A DNA stretch of 64,000 nucleotides from positions 1 through 64,000 of the forward strand of contig SVAL01000009.1 of the NCBI GenBank assembly GCA_015059405.1, read 5' to 3'. The notes beneath the pieces are model-generated. The model made no database searches. It saw only the letters and a list, made by a program, of their open reading frames with translations, and was not told where the DNA came from. This document shows, piece by piece, positions 28,870 through 38,318 of the stretch. The position numbers were made by a program, and so were the translations under genes. Source of the DNA: Bacillota bacterium (GTDB lineage: Bacteria > Bacillota_I > Bacilli_A > RF39 > UBA660). How positions within the stretch are numbered: the stretch's first letter is position 1; every line of letters begins with the position of its first letter.

Positions 28870-30111
28870 ATGTTACGAAGTTATTTTGAAGCTGATGAAA
28901 TTATTTATCTATTTCGTTCTTCTAATGGAAAAAGATTTTCTATGAAAGATATAATGATGTTTATTTTTGGTTTTATATTTGGAATTTTTACAATTATATC
29001 TATAATTTTATCTTTTTTCTTTACAATAAAATTATTATTGGCTGCCTTACTTAGTTTTGTTTTAAGTAGCTTCATGTTTGGTTTTTATTTTTATAATAAT
29101 AGATCATACTTTTCTAAAAATGAAGAATTAGATATAGAATATGCAATTACTAATAAAAGATTTATTATTTGTGATAAAATTGGTAAAAGAGTTTTTCATT
29201 TTCCTATAACTGCATATTATAAAGTTTTTGCCAGAGAGAAACAAACAAAAAGTTCAACAGCAAATATCGTATTACGAGTTAATACTAATATTTATAGTCA
29301 TATACCTTTTCATATGCATAATGAAGACCTTGAAATTACAAGTGATGGTATAGTTATTTATAATGTTCAAGATGCATTCTTATTAGAATATCAATTAAAA
29401 TTTTTATTTTATGTTAATTCAATGAAAATAAAAGATATATATAACCCAGAAAGTTTTTTAGGTCATAATGAACATATTGTTTATTCTCAAGATTTCAAAA
29501 AAAATCCACCAAAAAACAAATTAAATCTTTTATATACGTTTTTCATTACTTTTCCATTAATATATATTGGTGGTGGTATATATCATCATTACTTTGGTTT
29601 ACCACTTATTTTACAGATGTTAGGCAGTGTTCTTTCGATGGTTTATTTAATTTTAATTCTTCATAAATGGCATATTGCTAAAGCTTTTCAATATCATAAA
29701 AATAATTTCATTAATTTAAAATATGTTATTACAAATAGAAGAATTTTATTTTTTGATTATGCAAACTTACTTTTATATGCTTTTAAATTTGATGAATTAG
29801 ATTTTGTTAATTTAAGTAATTATAATAGTTTTAATGATACTGGAGATATTTTCTTATCTAATTATAAACATCATTATTTAGTTGAAAGTGAGATTAGTTC
29901 AAGTTTTAGTAAACATAGTACCTCTGTAAAAGATGACTCTTATGATTTGTTATTTCCACCAAATTATTTAAATCATACTATTACATTTAACTTTGATGTA
30001 ATGAATTGTTCAAAGATAAGATTATATGGAATTAAAAATCCTAGAAGTGTTATTGATAATTTTATAATGAAACATGTTAAAGATCATGAAACAATAAAAA
30101 AACACTATTAA
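28870..30111 (+). CDS. membrane protein with two PH-like/TM modules
   Basis: Repeated 'EYAITNKRFIICDKIGKR' and 'KYVITNRRILFFDYANLLL' plus paired TMs. Confidence 0.65.
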   Translation: MLRSYFEADEIIYLFRSSNGKRFSMKDIMMFIFGFIFGIFTIISIILSFFFTIKLLLAALLSFVLSSFMFGFYFYNNRSYFSKNEELDIEYAITNKRFIICDKIGKRVFHFPITAYYKVFAREKQTKSSTANIVLRVNTNIYSHIPFHMHNEDLEITSDGIVIYNVQDAFLLEYQLKFLFYVNSMKIKDIYNPESFLGHNEHIVYSQDFKKNPPKNKLNLLYTFFITFPLIYIGGGIYHHYFGLPLILQMLGSVLSMVYLILILHKWHIAKAFQYHKNNFINLKYVITNRRILFFDYANLLLYAFKFDELDFVNLSNYNSFNDTGDIFLSNYKHHYLVESEISSSFSKHSTSVKDDSYDLLFPPNYLNHTITFNFDVMNCSKIRLYGIKNPRSVIDNFIMKHVKDHETIKKHY

Positions 30112-30122
30112 GTGTTTTTTTT
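30100..30122 (+). terminator. terminator
   Basis: AAACACTATTAAGTGTTTTTTTT. Confidence 0.8.
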
Positions 30123-31086
30123 ATGACATTAAAGATATTATTATAGATAAAAATGAAATAATTCCTATTAATATGCAAAAGATTCCTCCAAAGATATCTC
30201 CACCCTTTTTTCTTTTAGTATAGATATCTCCTTCTTCATTAATCATTATTATTTGTTTGCTACCTATTTCTAAGAATCCATTATTTGGACACTTATATGT
30301 CTTTTTTATTCCATTATGATAATACTCATATATAGGATAAAAAGTTTGAATCATTTTATTACGATCACGATCATGATAACTACCTTCATCATTACCAATA
30401 ATTATTGCATCTATTTTTTTGTATTCTCTTTCTTTTTTTAAATCTTTAAAAACATTTTTTAATATTAATATACCAGCAATAATAGTACCTATACTTACAA
30501 TACCTACAAAGATATAAAACCAAAAATCACTACTTGCAAATATTCCTCCTAATAATGGGAAAATAATTATTAAAGCACCAATAAATACACATATACCAAA
30601 TATAACTAATAATGCACCTTTATCACTAGTTTGATCAACCTCTTTTACTAAAAATATTGTTTTATTAGTTGGATTATAATATATTTTATCTATCTTACCT
30701 ATTTTTCTTTTATTTTCCGCGAGTTTTTGGACAATTATTTCTTCACCATTATAGTTTATTAAGTAATCTATAATATAATAACTTGCTTCTATAACACCAT
30801 CACTATTTCTTTCGATGTGTTTTTCACAATTAATTATTTCACCTGTCGTCTTAATACTATTCTTTCTTATTAATTTACCTGATTTTCTATCAATTATATC
30901 TAATAATAAAAAGAAGATACCTGTAGATATAAAAATAGTAGAAACCATTATAAGTTCTTCTGAAAGCGAAAGAACTTTTTTTAAAATTAAACTTATTACA
31001 AAATAACATATTACACTAAGTATTAATGGTGGTGTAATCCCTTTTCTAACACCATTTAGATTTTGTTCATATAGTTTATGACTCAT
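30121..31086 (-). CDS. hypothetical membrane protein (DUF3592-like)
   Basis: Duplicated TM-pair/beta-domain layout: 'TGEIINCEKH...IDYLINYNGEEI', 'DAIIIGNDEGSYHDRDRNKMIQTFYPIYEYYHNG'. Confidence 0.6.
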   Translation of the reverse strand: MSHKLYEQNLNGVRKGITPPLILSVICYFVISLILKKVLSLSEELIMVSTIFISTGIFFLLLDIIDRKSGKLIRKNSIKTTGEIINCEKHIERNSDGVIEASYYIIDYLINYNGEEIIVQKLAENKRKIGKIDKIYYNPTNKTIFLVKEVDQTSDKGALLVIFGICVFIGALIIIFPLLGGIFASSDFWFYIFVGIVSIGTIIAGILILKNVFKDLKKEREYKKIDAIIIGNDEGSYHDRDRNKMIQTFYPIYEYYHNGIKKTYKCPNNGFLEIGSKQIIMINEEGDIYTKRKKGGDIFGGIFCILIGIISFLSIIISLMS

Positions 31087-31164
31087 ATATTATCACCTAC
31101 TTTAAATTATAGATAATAAATATCAAAATGTAAAACAATTTGATATAATGGTAATGGTGATAAT

Positions 31165-31656
31165 ATGTCAAATATAGTTTTTGATGATGATGAAGTTATT
31201 TTATTAGATTGTACTCCTGATACTAAAAAGTTAGAAAGAATACATAAAATTAATTCTAAAGCTCCTATATATTGTTGGATTGTATTTTTATTTTTTATGG
31301 GACTATTTGTATATTTACTTGGTGATATTACTGCCATTATTCCCCTTTCTTTAGTATTTGGACCTATGGCACTTCTTTTTACTTTTTTAGGAAAAGCATC
31401 CATAAAAATGACTAATAATAATATATATGATAAATATATTATTACTAATAAAAGAGTTATTTATACTAATAGTAATACTAATACTAAAAAGTTTATCTAT
31501 ATTAATGATATTACAGATATAATTAAGTTAGAAAAACACGCTATTTGTTTTAAAGGGATAAATAAAAATAAAAATTTAATAGAAATACGTTATAGAAATA
31601 TAGAGGATATAGATAAAATTATTTCTATTATAGAAAAACAAAAAGAATATATATGA
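31165..31656 (+). CDS. PH-like domain membrane protein
   Basis: Two TMs then 'YIITNKRVIYTNSNTNTKKFIYINDITDI'. Confidence 0.65.
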   Translation: MSNIVFDDDEVILLDCTPDTKKLERIHKINSKAPIYCWIVFLFFMGLFVYLLGDITAIIPLSLVFGPMALLFTFLGKASIKMTNNNIYDKYIITNKRVIYTNSNTNTKKFIYINDITDIIKLEKHAICFKGINKNKNLIEIRYRNIEDIDKIISIIEKQKEYI

Positions 31657-31667
31657 TATATTCTTTT

Positions 31668-32444
31668 TTAATGATTTAAATTATTTTTTATTTTTGATAT
31701 ACTACTTTTTTCTATTCTAGATATTTGAGCTTGACTTATACCAAGTTCTGATGCGATTTCCATTTGAGTTTTACCTATTATAAATCTTTGGTCTAAAATA
31801 TATTTTTCTCTTTCTTCTAAATTAAATATAGCATTTTCTACAGCCATTCTTATGTCTAGATCATTATTATTTTTCTTATCTTCTATTTGATCACATAAGT
31901 ATATAGTATCTCCTCCATCATTATATATTGCTTCAAATATACTGACTGGATCTTTCATTGATTCAATTGCATTTATTATATCTGATTCATCTGTATCTAA
32001 AACATTTGATAAATATTCGACAGTTGGCTCTTTACCATGAGTTATTAAATATTCATCTTTTACTTTCATTATTTTATAAGATAAATCTTTTACTGATCTA
32101 CTTATTCTTAAAGATGAATTATCTCTTAAATATCTTCTTATTTCACCTTGAATCATTGGTACACAATAAGTAGAAAATTTTACTCCATATGATAAATCAA
32201 AGTTATCAATAGCTTTTAATAAGCCTACACATCCTATTTGAAATAAATCATCCATGTTTTCATTTTTTTTATTAAAGTCTTTTAAAAGTGCTAAAACAAG
32301 TTTTAAATTACCGTTAACTAATTCTTCTCTTGCATATAAATCTCCTTCTTTCATTCTTTTAAATAATTCTTCCATTTCTTCGAAAGATAATGTTTTAATA
32401 TTTGCTGTATTCACGCCACTTATTTCTACTTTATGACGTGCCAT
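31668..32444 (-). CDS. sigG: RNA polymerase sporulation sigma factor SigG
   Basis: 'MARHKVEISGVNTANIKTLSFEEM', 'VNGNLKLVLALLKDFN', 'DDLFQIGCVGLLKAIDNFDLSYGVKFSTYCVPMIQGEIRRYLRDN', 'EREKYILDQRFIIGKTQMEIASELGISQAQISRIEK'. Confidence 0.93.
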   Translation of the reverse strand: MARHKVEISGVNTANIKTLSFEEMEELFKRMKEGDLYAREELVNGNLKLVLALLKDFNKKNENMDDLFQIGCVGLLKAIDNFDLSYGVKFSTYCVPMIQGEIRRYLRDNSSLRISRSVKDLSYKIMKVKDEYLITHGKEPTVEYLSNVLDTDESDIINAIESMKDPVSIFEAIYNDGGDTIYLCDQIEDKKNNNDLDIRMAVENAIFNLEEREKYILDQRFIIGKTQMEIASELGISQAQISRIEKSSISKIKNNLNH

Positions 32445-32463
32445 AACATTCTCCTTTCATATT

Positions 32464-32494
32464 CTTTATGATTAGAAAATATTATTTTTATGCA
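32464..32494 (-). promoter_or_regulatory. candidate SigF/SigG-type promoter of sigG
   Basis: Minus strand TGCATA - 18 nt - CATAAAG, about 20 nt before ATG. Confidence 0.5.
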
Positions 32495-32528
32495 AAGAAA
32501 AAGCACATTTTATAATGTGCTCTTTCTT
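32494..32528 (-). terminator. hairpin terminator (minus direction)
   Basis: GCACATTATAAAATGTGC followed by TTTTTCTTT on the minus strand. Confidence 0.65.
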
Positions 32529-32589
32529 GATATATGGTCTTTTTTGTTATTTATGTCTTTTTATTCTTTTTTATTTTTCTTTTTATTCT

Positions 32590-32940
32590 TTTTCCCTTAT
32601 ATTCTTTTTTTACATATCATATGATTTTTTCTACGAAGTCTTTTTTATCTAATGGTAAATCATATTTTTTTAATTATTAATCATATCTTCTAGAGTATTT
32701 CTATTATTATGATTAATATATGAGTTATTTTATTATTTCGATGTATAGTCCTAACCCTTCTACATCTTATAAAACAACTTCATTTTTACCATTAGAAAAT
32801 AATATATTATGAATATTTAGATTTAGTAGTTTTTATATTGGTTGTAAGCATCGTTATGTGACACTATTTAATAATTGGTATAAGTACCCTTCTACAACGC
32901 CCTTTTTATTTAGTTCTTTTGGTTTAATATAAGGGTACTT
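32590..32940 (-). pseudogene. decayed coding sequence with in-frame stops and a frameshift
   Basis: Minus strand reads KYPYIKPKELNKKGVVEGYLYQLLNSVT*...LNIHNILFSNGKNEVVL*DVEGLGLYIEIIK*...KKYDLPLDKKDFVEKII*YVKKEYKGKRIK. Confidence 0.6.
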
Positions 32941-33127
32941 TTTTTACTGACAACTTTATGAATAATTATATTTCCATAAAGTTGTTAATCTATATTTTCT
33001 AATGATATTTATTTGTCTTTTTCTATCATATATATATTTATTTTATATTATTTTTTTATAAAGACATCTTAGTTTAGTAGTATTTTTATTGATAATGCAC
33101 GTTGACAGACAGATATTTTATTTTGCA

Positions 33128-33835
33128 TTATCGAGAGGTATTAAAACCAAGTTCTTTAATTTGTTTGATATTTGCATCATCTTCTAGATGCATACACATG
33201 ATGCGATGACGATACTTTTTATCAATTAGTTTTTCTAATTCATTTAATGGAAGATGCGATTTATTATTATTTATTGTTATATCTTGGTATAAATAATAAA
33301 TCTTTTTTTCTTTAAACATCTGTAAAATATTTTCTTGGATAATAGTTGTATCTCCACTATAGAATAGATTATCATTATCATTAATGAAATGATATCCATA
33401 TGAAGGCATTCTTTCAACAAGTCCATCTTTAGATACACATCCGTGAACTTGTTCGAAAGATTGTAAATAATAATCACTTATTTCATCTGGTGTTTTGGTG
33501 TTATATATGTTTTTGGGTACACCAAATAAATTAAGTAGTGCATAAATCATATCTTTTATTGGAAAAATAACGTTAATCTCTTGTAACTGCATTTTATTAC
33601 AATATAAAATTAGACTACCTAGACTTCCTGAATGATCCGAATGCAAATGAGTAATAATAATATCAATTTTTTTAATCTTTTCATTAATTAGATTTAATCT
33701 TCTAATTTCATGAAATATAGTCTCACCACAATCGAATAGTACTAGTTTATCTTCTTTTAAATAGTAAGCAGAGTTACTTAGATTTTCTTTAGAGAAGGCA
33801 GAACCTGTCCCAATAAAAGTTAGTACTTTACGCAT
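33128..33835 (-). CDS. metallo-beta-lactamase-fold hydrolase (RNase Z-like)
   Basis: 'FIGTGSAFSKENLSNSAYYL', 'IITHLHSDHSGSLGSL', 'LFYSGDTTI'. Confidence 0.9.
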   Translation of the reverse strand: MRKVLTFIGTGSAFSKENLSNSAYYLKEDKLVLFDCGETIFHEIRRLNLINEKIKKIDIIITHLHSDHSGSLGSLILYCNKMQLQEINVIFPIKDMIYALLNLFGVPKNIYNTKTPDEISDYYLQSFEQVHGCVSKDGLVERMPSYGYHFINDNDNLFYSGDTTIIQENILQMFKEKKIYYLYQDITINNNKSHLPLNELEKLIDKKYRHRIMCMHLEDDANIKQIKELGFNTSR

Positions 33836-34002
33836 AATTCCTCCTATTAAATGAAAAATATATAATAGAAAAAATCCCCTTTGAATTCCTTTGACTTATA
33901 TTTTAATATAATTTAAAAAAAATAAATAATATTAGAATTTTATACATCCATAACCTGTAGTTATGGCAAAGTGATTTTTTTATAAAAAAAGTAGGTACTA
34001 AC

Positions 34003-34896
34003 CTACTTTAAATAATCATTTATAAATTTAAGTGGAGCTTCTGTTAAGTTCTTTTCTCTATATATTAGATTTAAAGATACTTCTGGTAGATGTTCCTTTA
34101 CTTTGATTTGTTTTAATCTTCCATTATCTATATCATCTTTAACCATGTCATATAGGATATATCCTACTCCTAAACCTTTTTTTACCATGCTATATATAAG
34201 TTCTGATGTTTCTATAGATAATATGTTAGCAAGTTCGACATTTTTTTCTTTTGCTAAGCTATCTAAGTGTTGTCTATGTGATGAATGGAATACTGGTAAT
34301 ATTAATGGTACATCTTTTAAATCACTTAAACTATATTCATCTTTTTCTTCTAAAAATTTAGATGATTTTAATGCAACAAAGCAATGTGAAAATGTTGTTA
34401 AATTTTTTACATTAAAGTAATCTAATTCATCTTTAAATGACATTGTATCTATAACAAAATCTATTTCATTATTTTCAAGTAATTTTAATAATTCACTACT
34501 TGGTCTATTTACAACAGTAATATCTATTTTAGAGTATTCTTCATGGAATTTAACTATTTTACTCATTAAATAGAATGATGCGATATGAGAAGGAACTCCT
34601 ACTGATAATGAACCTTTTTCTAAGTTTTTATTCTCATTCATTTTCTTTTCAGCAGCTCTAAAACTATTAAATGCATCTTCTACATATTCAAATAATTCTT
34701 GTCCTTTTTCTGTTAGTACAGTACCATTTAATGTACGATAGAAAAGTACTACTCCTAAATCAGTTTCTAAGTTTTTAATTGCTTTACTTATTGCAGGTTG
34801 AGATATATACATATTTTTTGAAGCAGCAGAAATACTTCTATTTTTGGCAACTTCATAGAATATTTTATATAAATTTAAATTTAAATCTTTATTCAT
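34003..34896 (-). CDS. LysR-family transcriptional regulator
   Basis: 'YEVAKNRSISAASKNMYISQPAISKAIKNLETDLGVVLFYRT'. Confidence 0.94.
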   Translation of the reverse strand: MNKDLNLNLYKIFYEVAKNRSISAASKNMYISQPAISKAIKNLETDLGVVLFYRTLNGTVLTEKGQELFEYVEDAFNSFRAAEKKMNENKNLEKGSLSVGVPSHIASFYLMSKIVKFHEEYSKIDITVVNRPSSELLKLLENNEIDFVIDTMSFKDELDYFNVKNLTTFSHCFVALKSSKFLEEKDEYSLSDLKDVPLILPVFHSSHRQHLDSLAKEKNVELANILSIETSELIYSMVKKGLGVGYILYDMVKDDIDNGRLKQIKVKEHLPEVSLNLIYREKNLTEAPLKFINDYLK

Positions 34897-34917
34897 AAAA
34901 CCCCTCCTGAATAATTT

Positions 34918-35655
34918 TTATATTAGAGTTTCTTCAACTTCTACGTCTTTGCAATTTTCACTATAAACCAATTTACCTGAACTTAGGATAATTATATGTC
35001 TTTCACTCATTTCTTTCTTTCCATGAATTACTATTTTGAAATTTTGATCTTGTCTTTCTTTAAAGTTTTTTACTACTTCAAAGAATTCTTCATCAGTAAT
35101 AGATAAATTTTCTTCTAATGCTTTACCTCTTACTGGGAAAAATCTAATTAATTTCCAATAATCAATATTATAATTTTTTAATGCATTATATAATTCTTCT
35201 AGTTTTTTAATTGATCCTTTGAATAAAACAGTATTTATTTGTATTTCAATAGTTGGTTTTACTTCTTTTATATCTTTTAATAAAGAACTAACATGGTTGT
35301 AGTAATTATCTCCTATTTCATACTTTTTATTTTCTTCTTCATCAATAAAATCTAATGAAATAATAATACGATCTATATTTTCAATACTTTCTTTTAAATT
35401 ATTTTTATTAAGTAAGCTAGCATTAGTATTTACATGATTAATAAATCCTTTTTCTTTACTTAATCTTAATAGTTCTTTAAAATCAGGATAAAGAAATGGT
35501 TCTCCTCCTGACCATCCAATACTACTTATATCTCTTTTTGTTAAGTTTTCTAATATTCTTTTATTTTCTTCTAATGTTAATTCTTTTTGGTTAAATTTAA
35601 AACAATATTTACAATTTTTATTACATCTACTAGTTATGTTCCAACATACTTTCAT
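34918..35655 (-). CDS. radical SAM protein
   Basis: 'WNITSRCNKNCKYCFKFN' CxxxCxxC; 'IGWSGGEPFLYPDF'. Confidence 0.92.
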   Translation of the reverse strand: MKVCWNITSRCNKNCKYCFKFNQKELTLEENKRILENLTKRDISSIGWSGGEPFLYPDFKELLRLSKEKGFINHVNTNASLLNKNNLKESIENIDRIIISLDFIDEEENKKYEIGDNYYNHVSSLLKDIKEVKPTIEIQINTVLFKGSIKKLEELYNALKNYNIDYWKLIRFFPVRGKALEENLSITDEEFFEVVKNFKERQDQNFKIVIHGKKEMSERHIIILSSGKLVYSENCKDVEVEETLI

Positions 35656-36202
35656 GATTATTCTCCCCAAACTTTAATTCTTTTACTTTCATTATATCTA
35701 TTCCATATATTTCTCTGTAAATAGATTCTACATCAAATGTAGTCACTTTATAATTTTTGGTGTTTACTAGTTTTAATACACTTTCTACATCTTCATTAGT
35801 TTTACCTTCTATTTCAGCATATGTAGGTATAAGTGGCCATGAATCTATGGATATTTCAGTATTATTTAAAAGATAAATACGTCTATAGTTTTCTTGGTAG
35901 TTTCTTGATTCATATCCTAGTTCTTTTAATATTTCTTTGGTTTTATCTAAATCATCTACTACTATTTCTAATTCATTAGTACCTTCAATAGCATTTTTAT
36001 CTTTTATTTCTTTAATTGTAAGAGTAGTCTTTTTACCATTAGTTCTTAGTCTAATCCATTTATTAGGATTAACTGGTTTTACATCAAAAACATATCTTCT
36101 TTGTAGGAATTCACCTTGTTTTATCGCGCCTAGAGATTCTAGTTTTTTTATAAAATCATCTAAATCTATATCTAAAATAGTAAGTTCTCTTTCTTTTTCC
36201 AT
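35630..36202 (-). CDS. CYTH-domain protein (class IV adenylate cyclase/triphosphatase-like)
   Basis: 'EKERELTILDIDLDDFIKKLESLGA', 'WIRLRTNGKKTTLTIKEI', 'ELEIVVDDLDKTKEILKELGY', 'ISIDSWPLIPTYAEIEG'. Confidence 0.85.
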   Translation of the reverse strand: MEKERELTILDIDLDDFIKKLESLGAIKQGEFLQRRYVFDVKPVNPNKWIRLRTNGKKTTLTIKEIKDKNAIEGTNELEIVVDDLDKTKEILKELGYESRNYQENYRRIYLLNNTEISIDSWPLIPTYAEIEGKTNEDVESVLKLVNTKNYKVTTFDVESIYREIYGIDIMKVKELKFGENNHESMLEHN

Positions 36203-36296
36203 AGTGACCTCCTCTTTTTTGTCGTATATTATACACTATTTTTATTAATTTGAAAAGACTTAATATAATAAAAAAATCTTTATTTAATAAAGACTT

Positions 36297-37022
36297 TTAA
36301 TTTTGACTTTCTGTTTCTATTACTAAAGTACTATTTAAAGCAATTTCCATCATATTATGAAATGCTGTTTCTCTTTCTTCTGGAGTTGTTTCCTTACCAG
36401 TTCTTAAATGATCTGAAACTGTTAAAATAGCAGTTGCTCTTTTACCTAAGTGTTTTGCATTATGAAATAGTGAGAATGTTTCCATCTCAGTACCTAAGCA
36501 TCCTAAAATCTTATTTCTATATTCTACTTTTGGATCTACTTGATAAAATACGTCTGTAGAATAAATTCTTCCTAAAGTGATATCTTTACCCATTTCTTTA
36601 GCAGTTTGTCTTATAGTCATATTTAGATCATAATCAGATAAAATAACATTATCCATATTACCATCTTGATTCCTAGCATAACTACTTTCGGAACATGATT
36701 CTTCTACTAGTACTACATCATATAAATCTAGGCTTTCATCAAAAGCACCCATGCTTCCTACTCTAATAATTACATCTACGTCATAAAATTTAAATAATTC
36801 ATATGAATAGATACCCATACTAGGCATACCCATTCCACTTGCCATAACTGTTATTCTTTTTCCCATATAGTTACCAGTATATGCAAAGCAACCTCTAACT
36901 TTATTAACTAATTCAATATCTGTTAGATAATGTTCTGCTATATAGGTAGCTCTTTTAGGGTCTCCTGGCATTATTACAATTTTTGCTATATCTTCTTTTT
37001 TTGCTTCATTATGTGGTGTCAT
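36297..37022 (-). CDS. deoD: purine nucleoside phosphorylase, DeoD type
   Basis: 'IVIMPGDPKRATYIAEHYL', 'GMGMPSMGIYSYELF', 'IRVGSMGAF', 'EMETFSLFHNA', 'TVSDHL'. Confidence 0.95.
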   Translation of the reverse strand: MTPHNEAKKEDIAKIVIMPGDPKRATYIAEHYLTDIELVNKVRGCFAYTGNYMGKRITVMASGMGMPSMGIYSYELFKFYDVDVIIRVGSMGAFDESLDLYDVVLVEESCSESSYARNQDGNMDNVILSDYDLNMTIRQTAKEMGKDITLGRIYSTDVFYQVDPKVEYRNKILGCLGTEMETFSLFHNAKHLGKRATAILTVSDHLRTGKETTPEERETAFHNMMEIALNSTLVIETESQN

Positions 37023-37110
37023 ATACTCCTCCTTGATTTTATATCTTATCTAATTAGAGTATATCATAGTTATTTTTATTTGTACTATATTATTTATAGT
37101 ACTTTACATA

Positions 37111-37140
37111 AAAAAAGACTTATATAAGTCTTATTTTTTT
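37111..37140 (-). terminator. terminator
   Basis: AAAAAAGACTTATATAAGTCTTATTTTTTT. Confidence 0.75.
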
Positions 37141-38267
37141 ATAGTGAATTTTAATGTATCAGGATTACTACTACATTCATTAAAATAATTTAATTGTTTT
37201 TGATTTTTTACATAGACAGTTGATGCTTTTGCACCTGAAAACATCATTCCACAGTATGAGACATTTGTTGTATCAAAATTACTAATATCAAGAGTTGTAG
37301 TGTTTGTTGAACCAAACATTCCAGCCATTTCTTCTACTCTAGATGTATCAAAACTACTTACATTAATATTTTTAGCATAGCAATTAGAAAACATAAAGTA
37401 CATTGTTTTAACATTACTAGTATCAAATGTTGATAAATCTAAATTTTCTATATTTATCATAACTGCAAAACTACTATCCATTCTTATTACATTTTTAGTA
37501 TTAAAACTACTTGTATCTATTCCTTTAGCTAAACTTCCATAAAACATGTTATTCATAGATACTAGTGGTTTTCCATTGATATATGTACATAACTTAGTTG
37601 TAACTACTTTATCAGATTCTCTATTATTGTGAACTACTCCCCATCCATCTTCATCAAAATATTCCCATTCTATGTTTTCATCAAAAACAGTACCATATTT
37701 AACTTGTTGTTTATATCTATATGTATATTCGCCATTAGTATATTCAGCACCAGGAATCAAGTTGCCATCAAAAGTACAATTAACAACATTTTTATTAATA
37801 CTAGTATTTAAATCTTCTACTTCAGTTTCTTCATTTTTTTCTTTTTCTTTCTTAGTATCTTTTTCTTCTTGTCTTGTTAATAATATAAGTGCTCCTATTA
37901 TTCCTAAAAATATAATTATTATTATAATAACTGCTTTTATATTACTTGATTTTGGTGGAAATATATTTGGATTTATAGTACTCATATGATTATAGTTTTG
38001 ATTATAGTTTTGATTGTAATTTTGATTATAGTTTGAATAGTTATCTTGTTGATAAGAAGTATTTGGAAAAATACTAGTTGGATACATATTATTAGAATTA
38101 GAATTAATATTATTATTTATATTATTATTTATATTATTATTAATATTACTATTAAAATAAACATTGTCACCAGAATTCATATTCATATTATTTTGATTAT
38201 AGTTATTGCCATTACTTATATTTGGTTGGTTTTGATTATTATTTCCATTATTATAATCTTGATTCAT
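37131..38267 (-). CDS. Asn-rich N-terminus, single TM, C-terminal DUF285/BspA-type repeats
   Basis: 'IDTSSFNTKNVIRMDSSF', 'LDLSTFDTSNVKTMYFMF', 'INVSSFDTSRVEEMAGMF', 'LDISNFDTTNVSYCGMMF'. Confidence 0.85.
   Translation of the reverse strand: MNQDYNNGNNNQNQPNISNGNNYNQNNMNMNSGDNVYFNSNINNNINNNINNNINSNSNNMYPTSIFPNTSYQQDNYSNYNQNYNQNYNQNYNHMSTINPNIFPPKSSNIKAVIIIIIIFLGIIGALILLTRQEEKDTKKEKEKNEETEVEDLNTSINKNVVNCTFDGNLIPGAEYTNGEYTYRYKQQVKYGTVFDENIEWEYFDEDGWGVVHNNRESDKVVTTKLCTYINGKPLVSMNNMFYGSLAKGIDTSSFNTKNVIRMDSSFAVMINIENLDLSTFDTSNVKTMYFMFSNCYAKNINVSSFDTSRVEEMAGMFGSTNTTTLDISNFDTTNVSYCGMMFSGAKASTVYVKNQKQLNYFNECSSNPDTLKFTIKK
37987..38035. repeat. 12-bp tandem repeat (about 4 units) encoding YNQN
   Basis: GATTATAGTTTT-type units. 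Confidence 0.85.
38100..38155. repeat. 12-bp tandem repeat (ATATTATTATTT units) encoding NINN
   Basis: Encodes NINNNINNNINNNINSN. Confidence 0.8.
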
Positions 38268-38318
38268 TTTTACACTACCCTTCTATTTAAAATTATATCA
38301 TGAAAAAAAGAAGTAATG

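Noticed and set aside
31107-31403. Minus ORF 98 aa
   Set aside because: Antisense to the PH-like gene at 31165-31656, no RBS.
32016-32022. 0A-box-like TTCGACA heptamer (also at 34234-34240 and 61551-61557)
   Set aside because: Single copies inside coding sequence; not tandem and not in promoters, expected by chance in this composition.
38100-38155. Possible CRISPR-like direct repeats
   Set aside because: 12-bp units with no spacers, inside a CDS and encoding NINN; simple coding tandem repeat.
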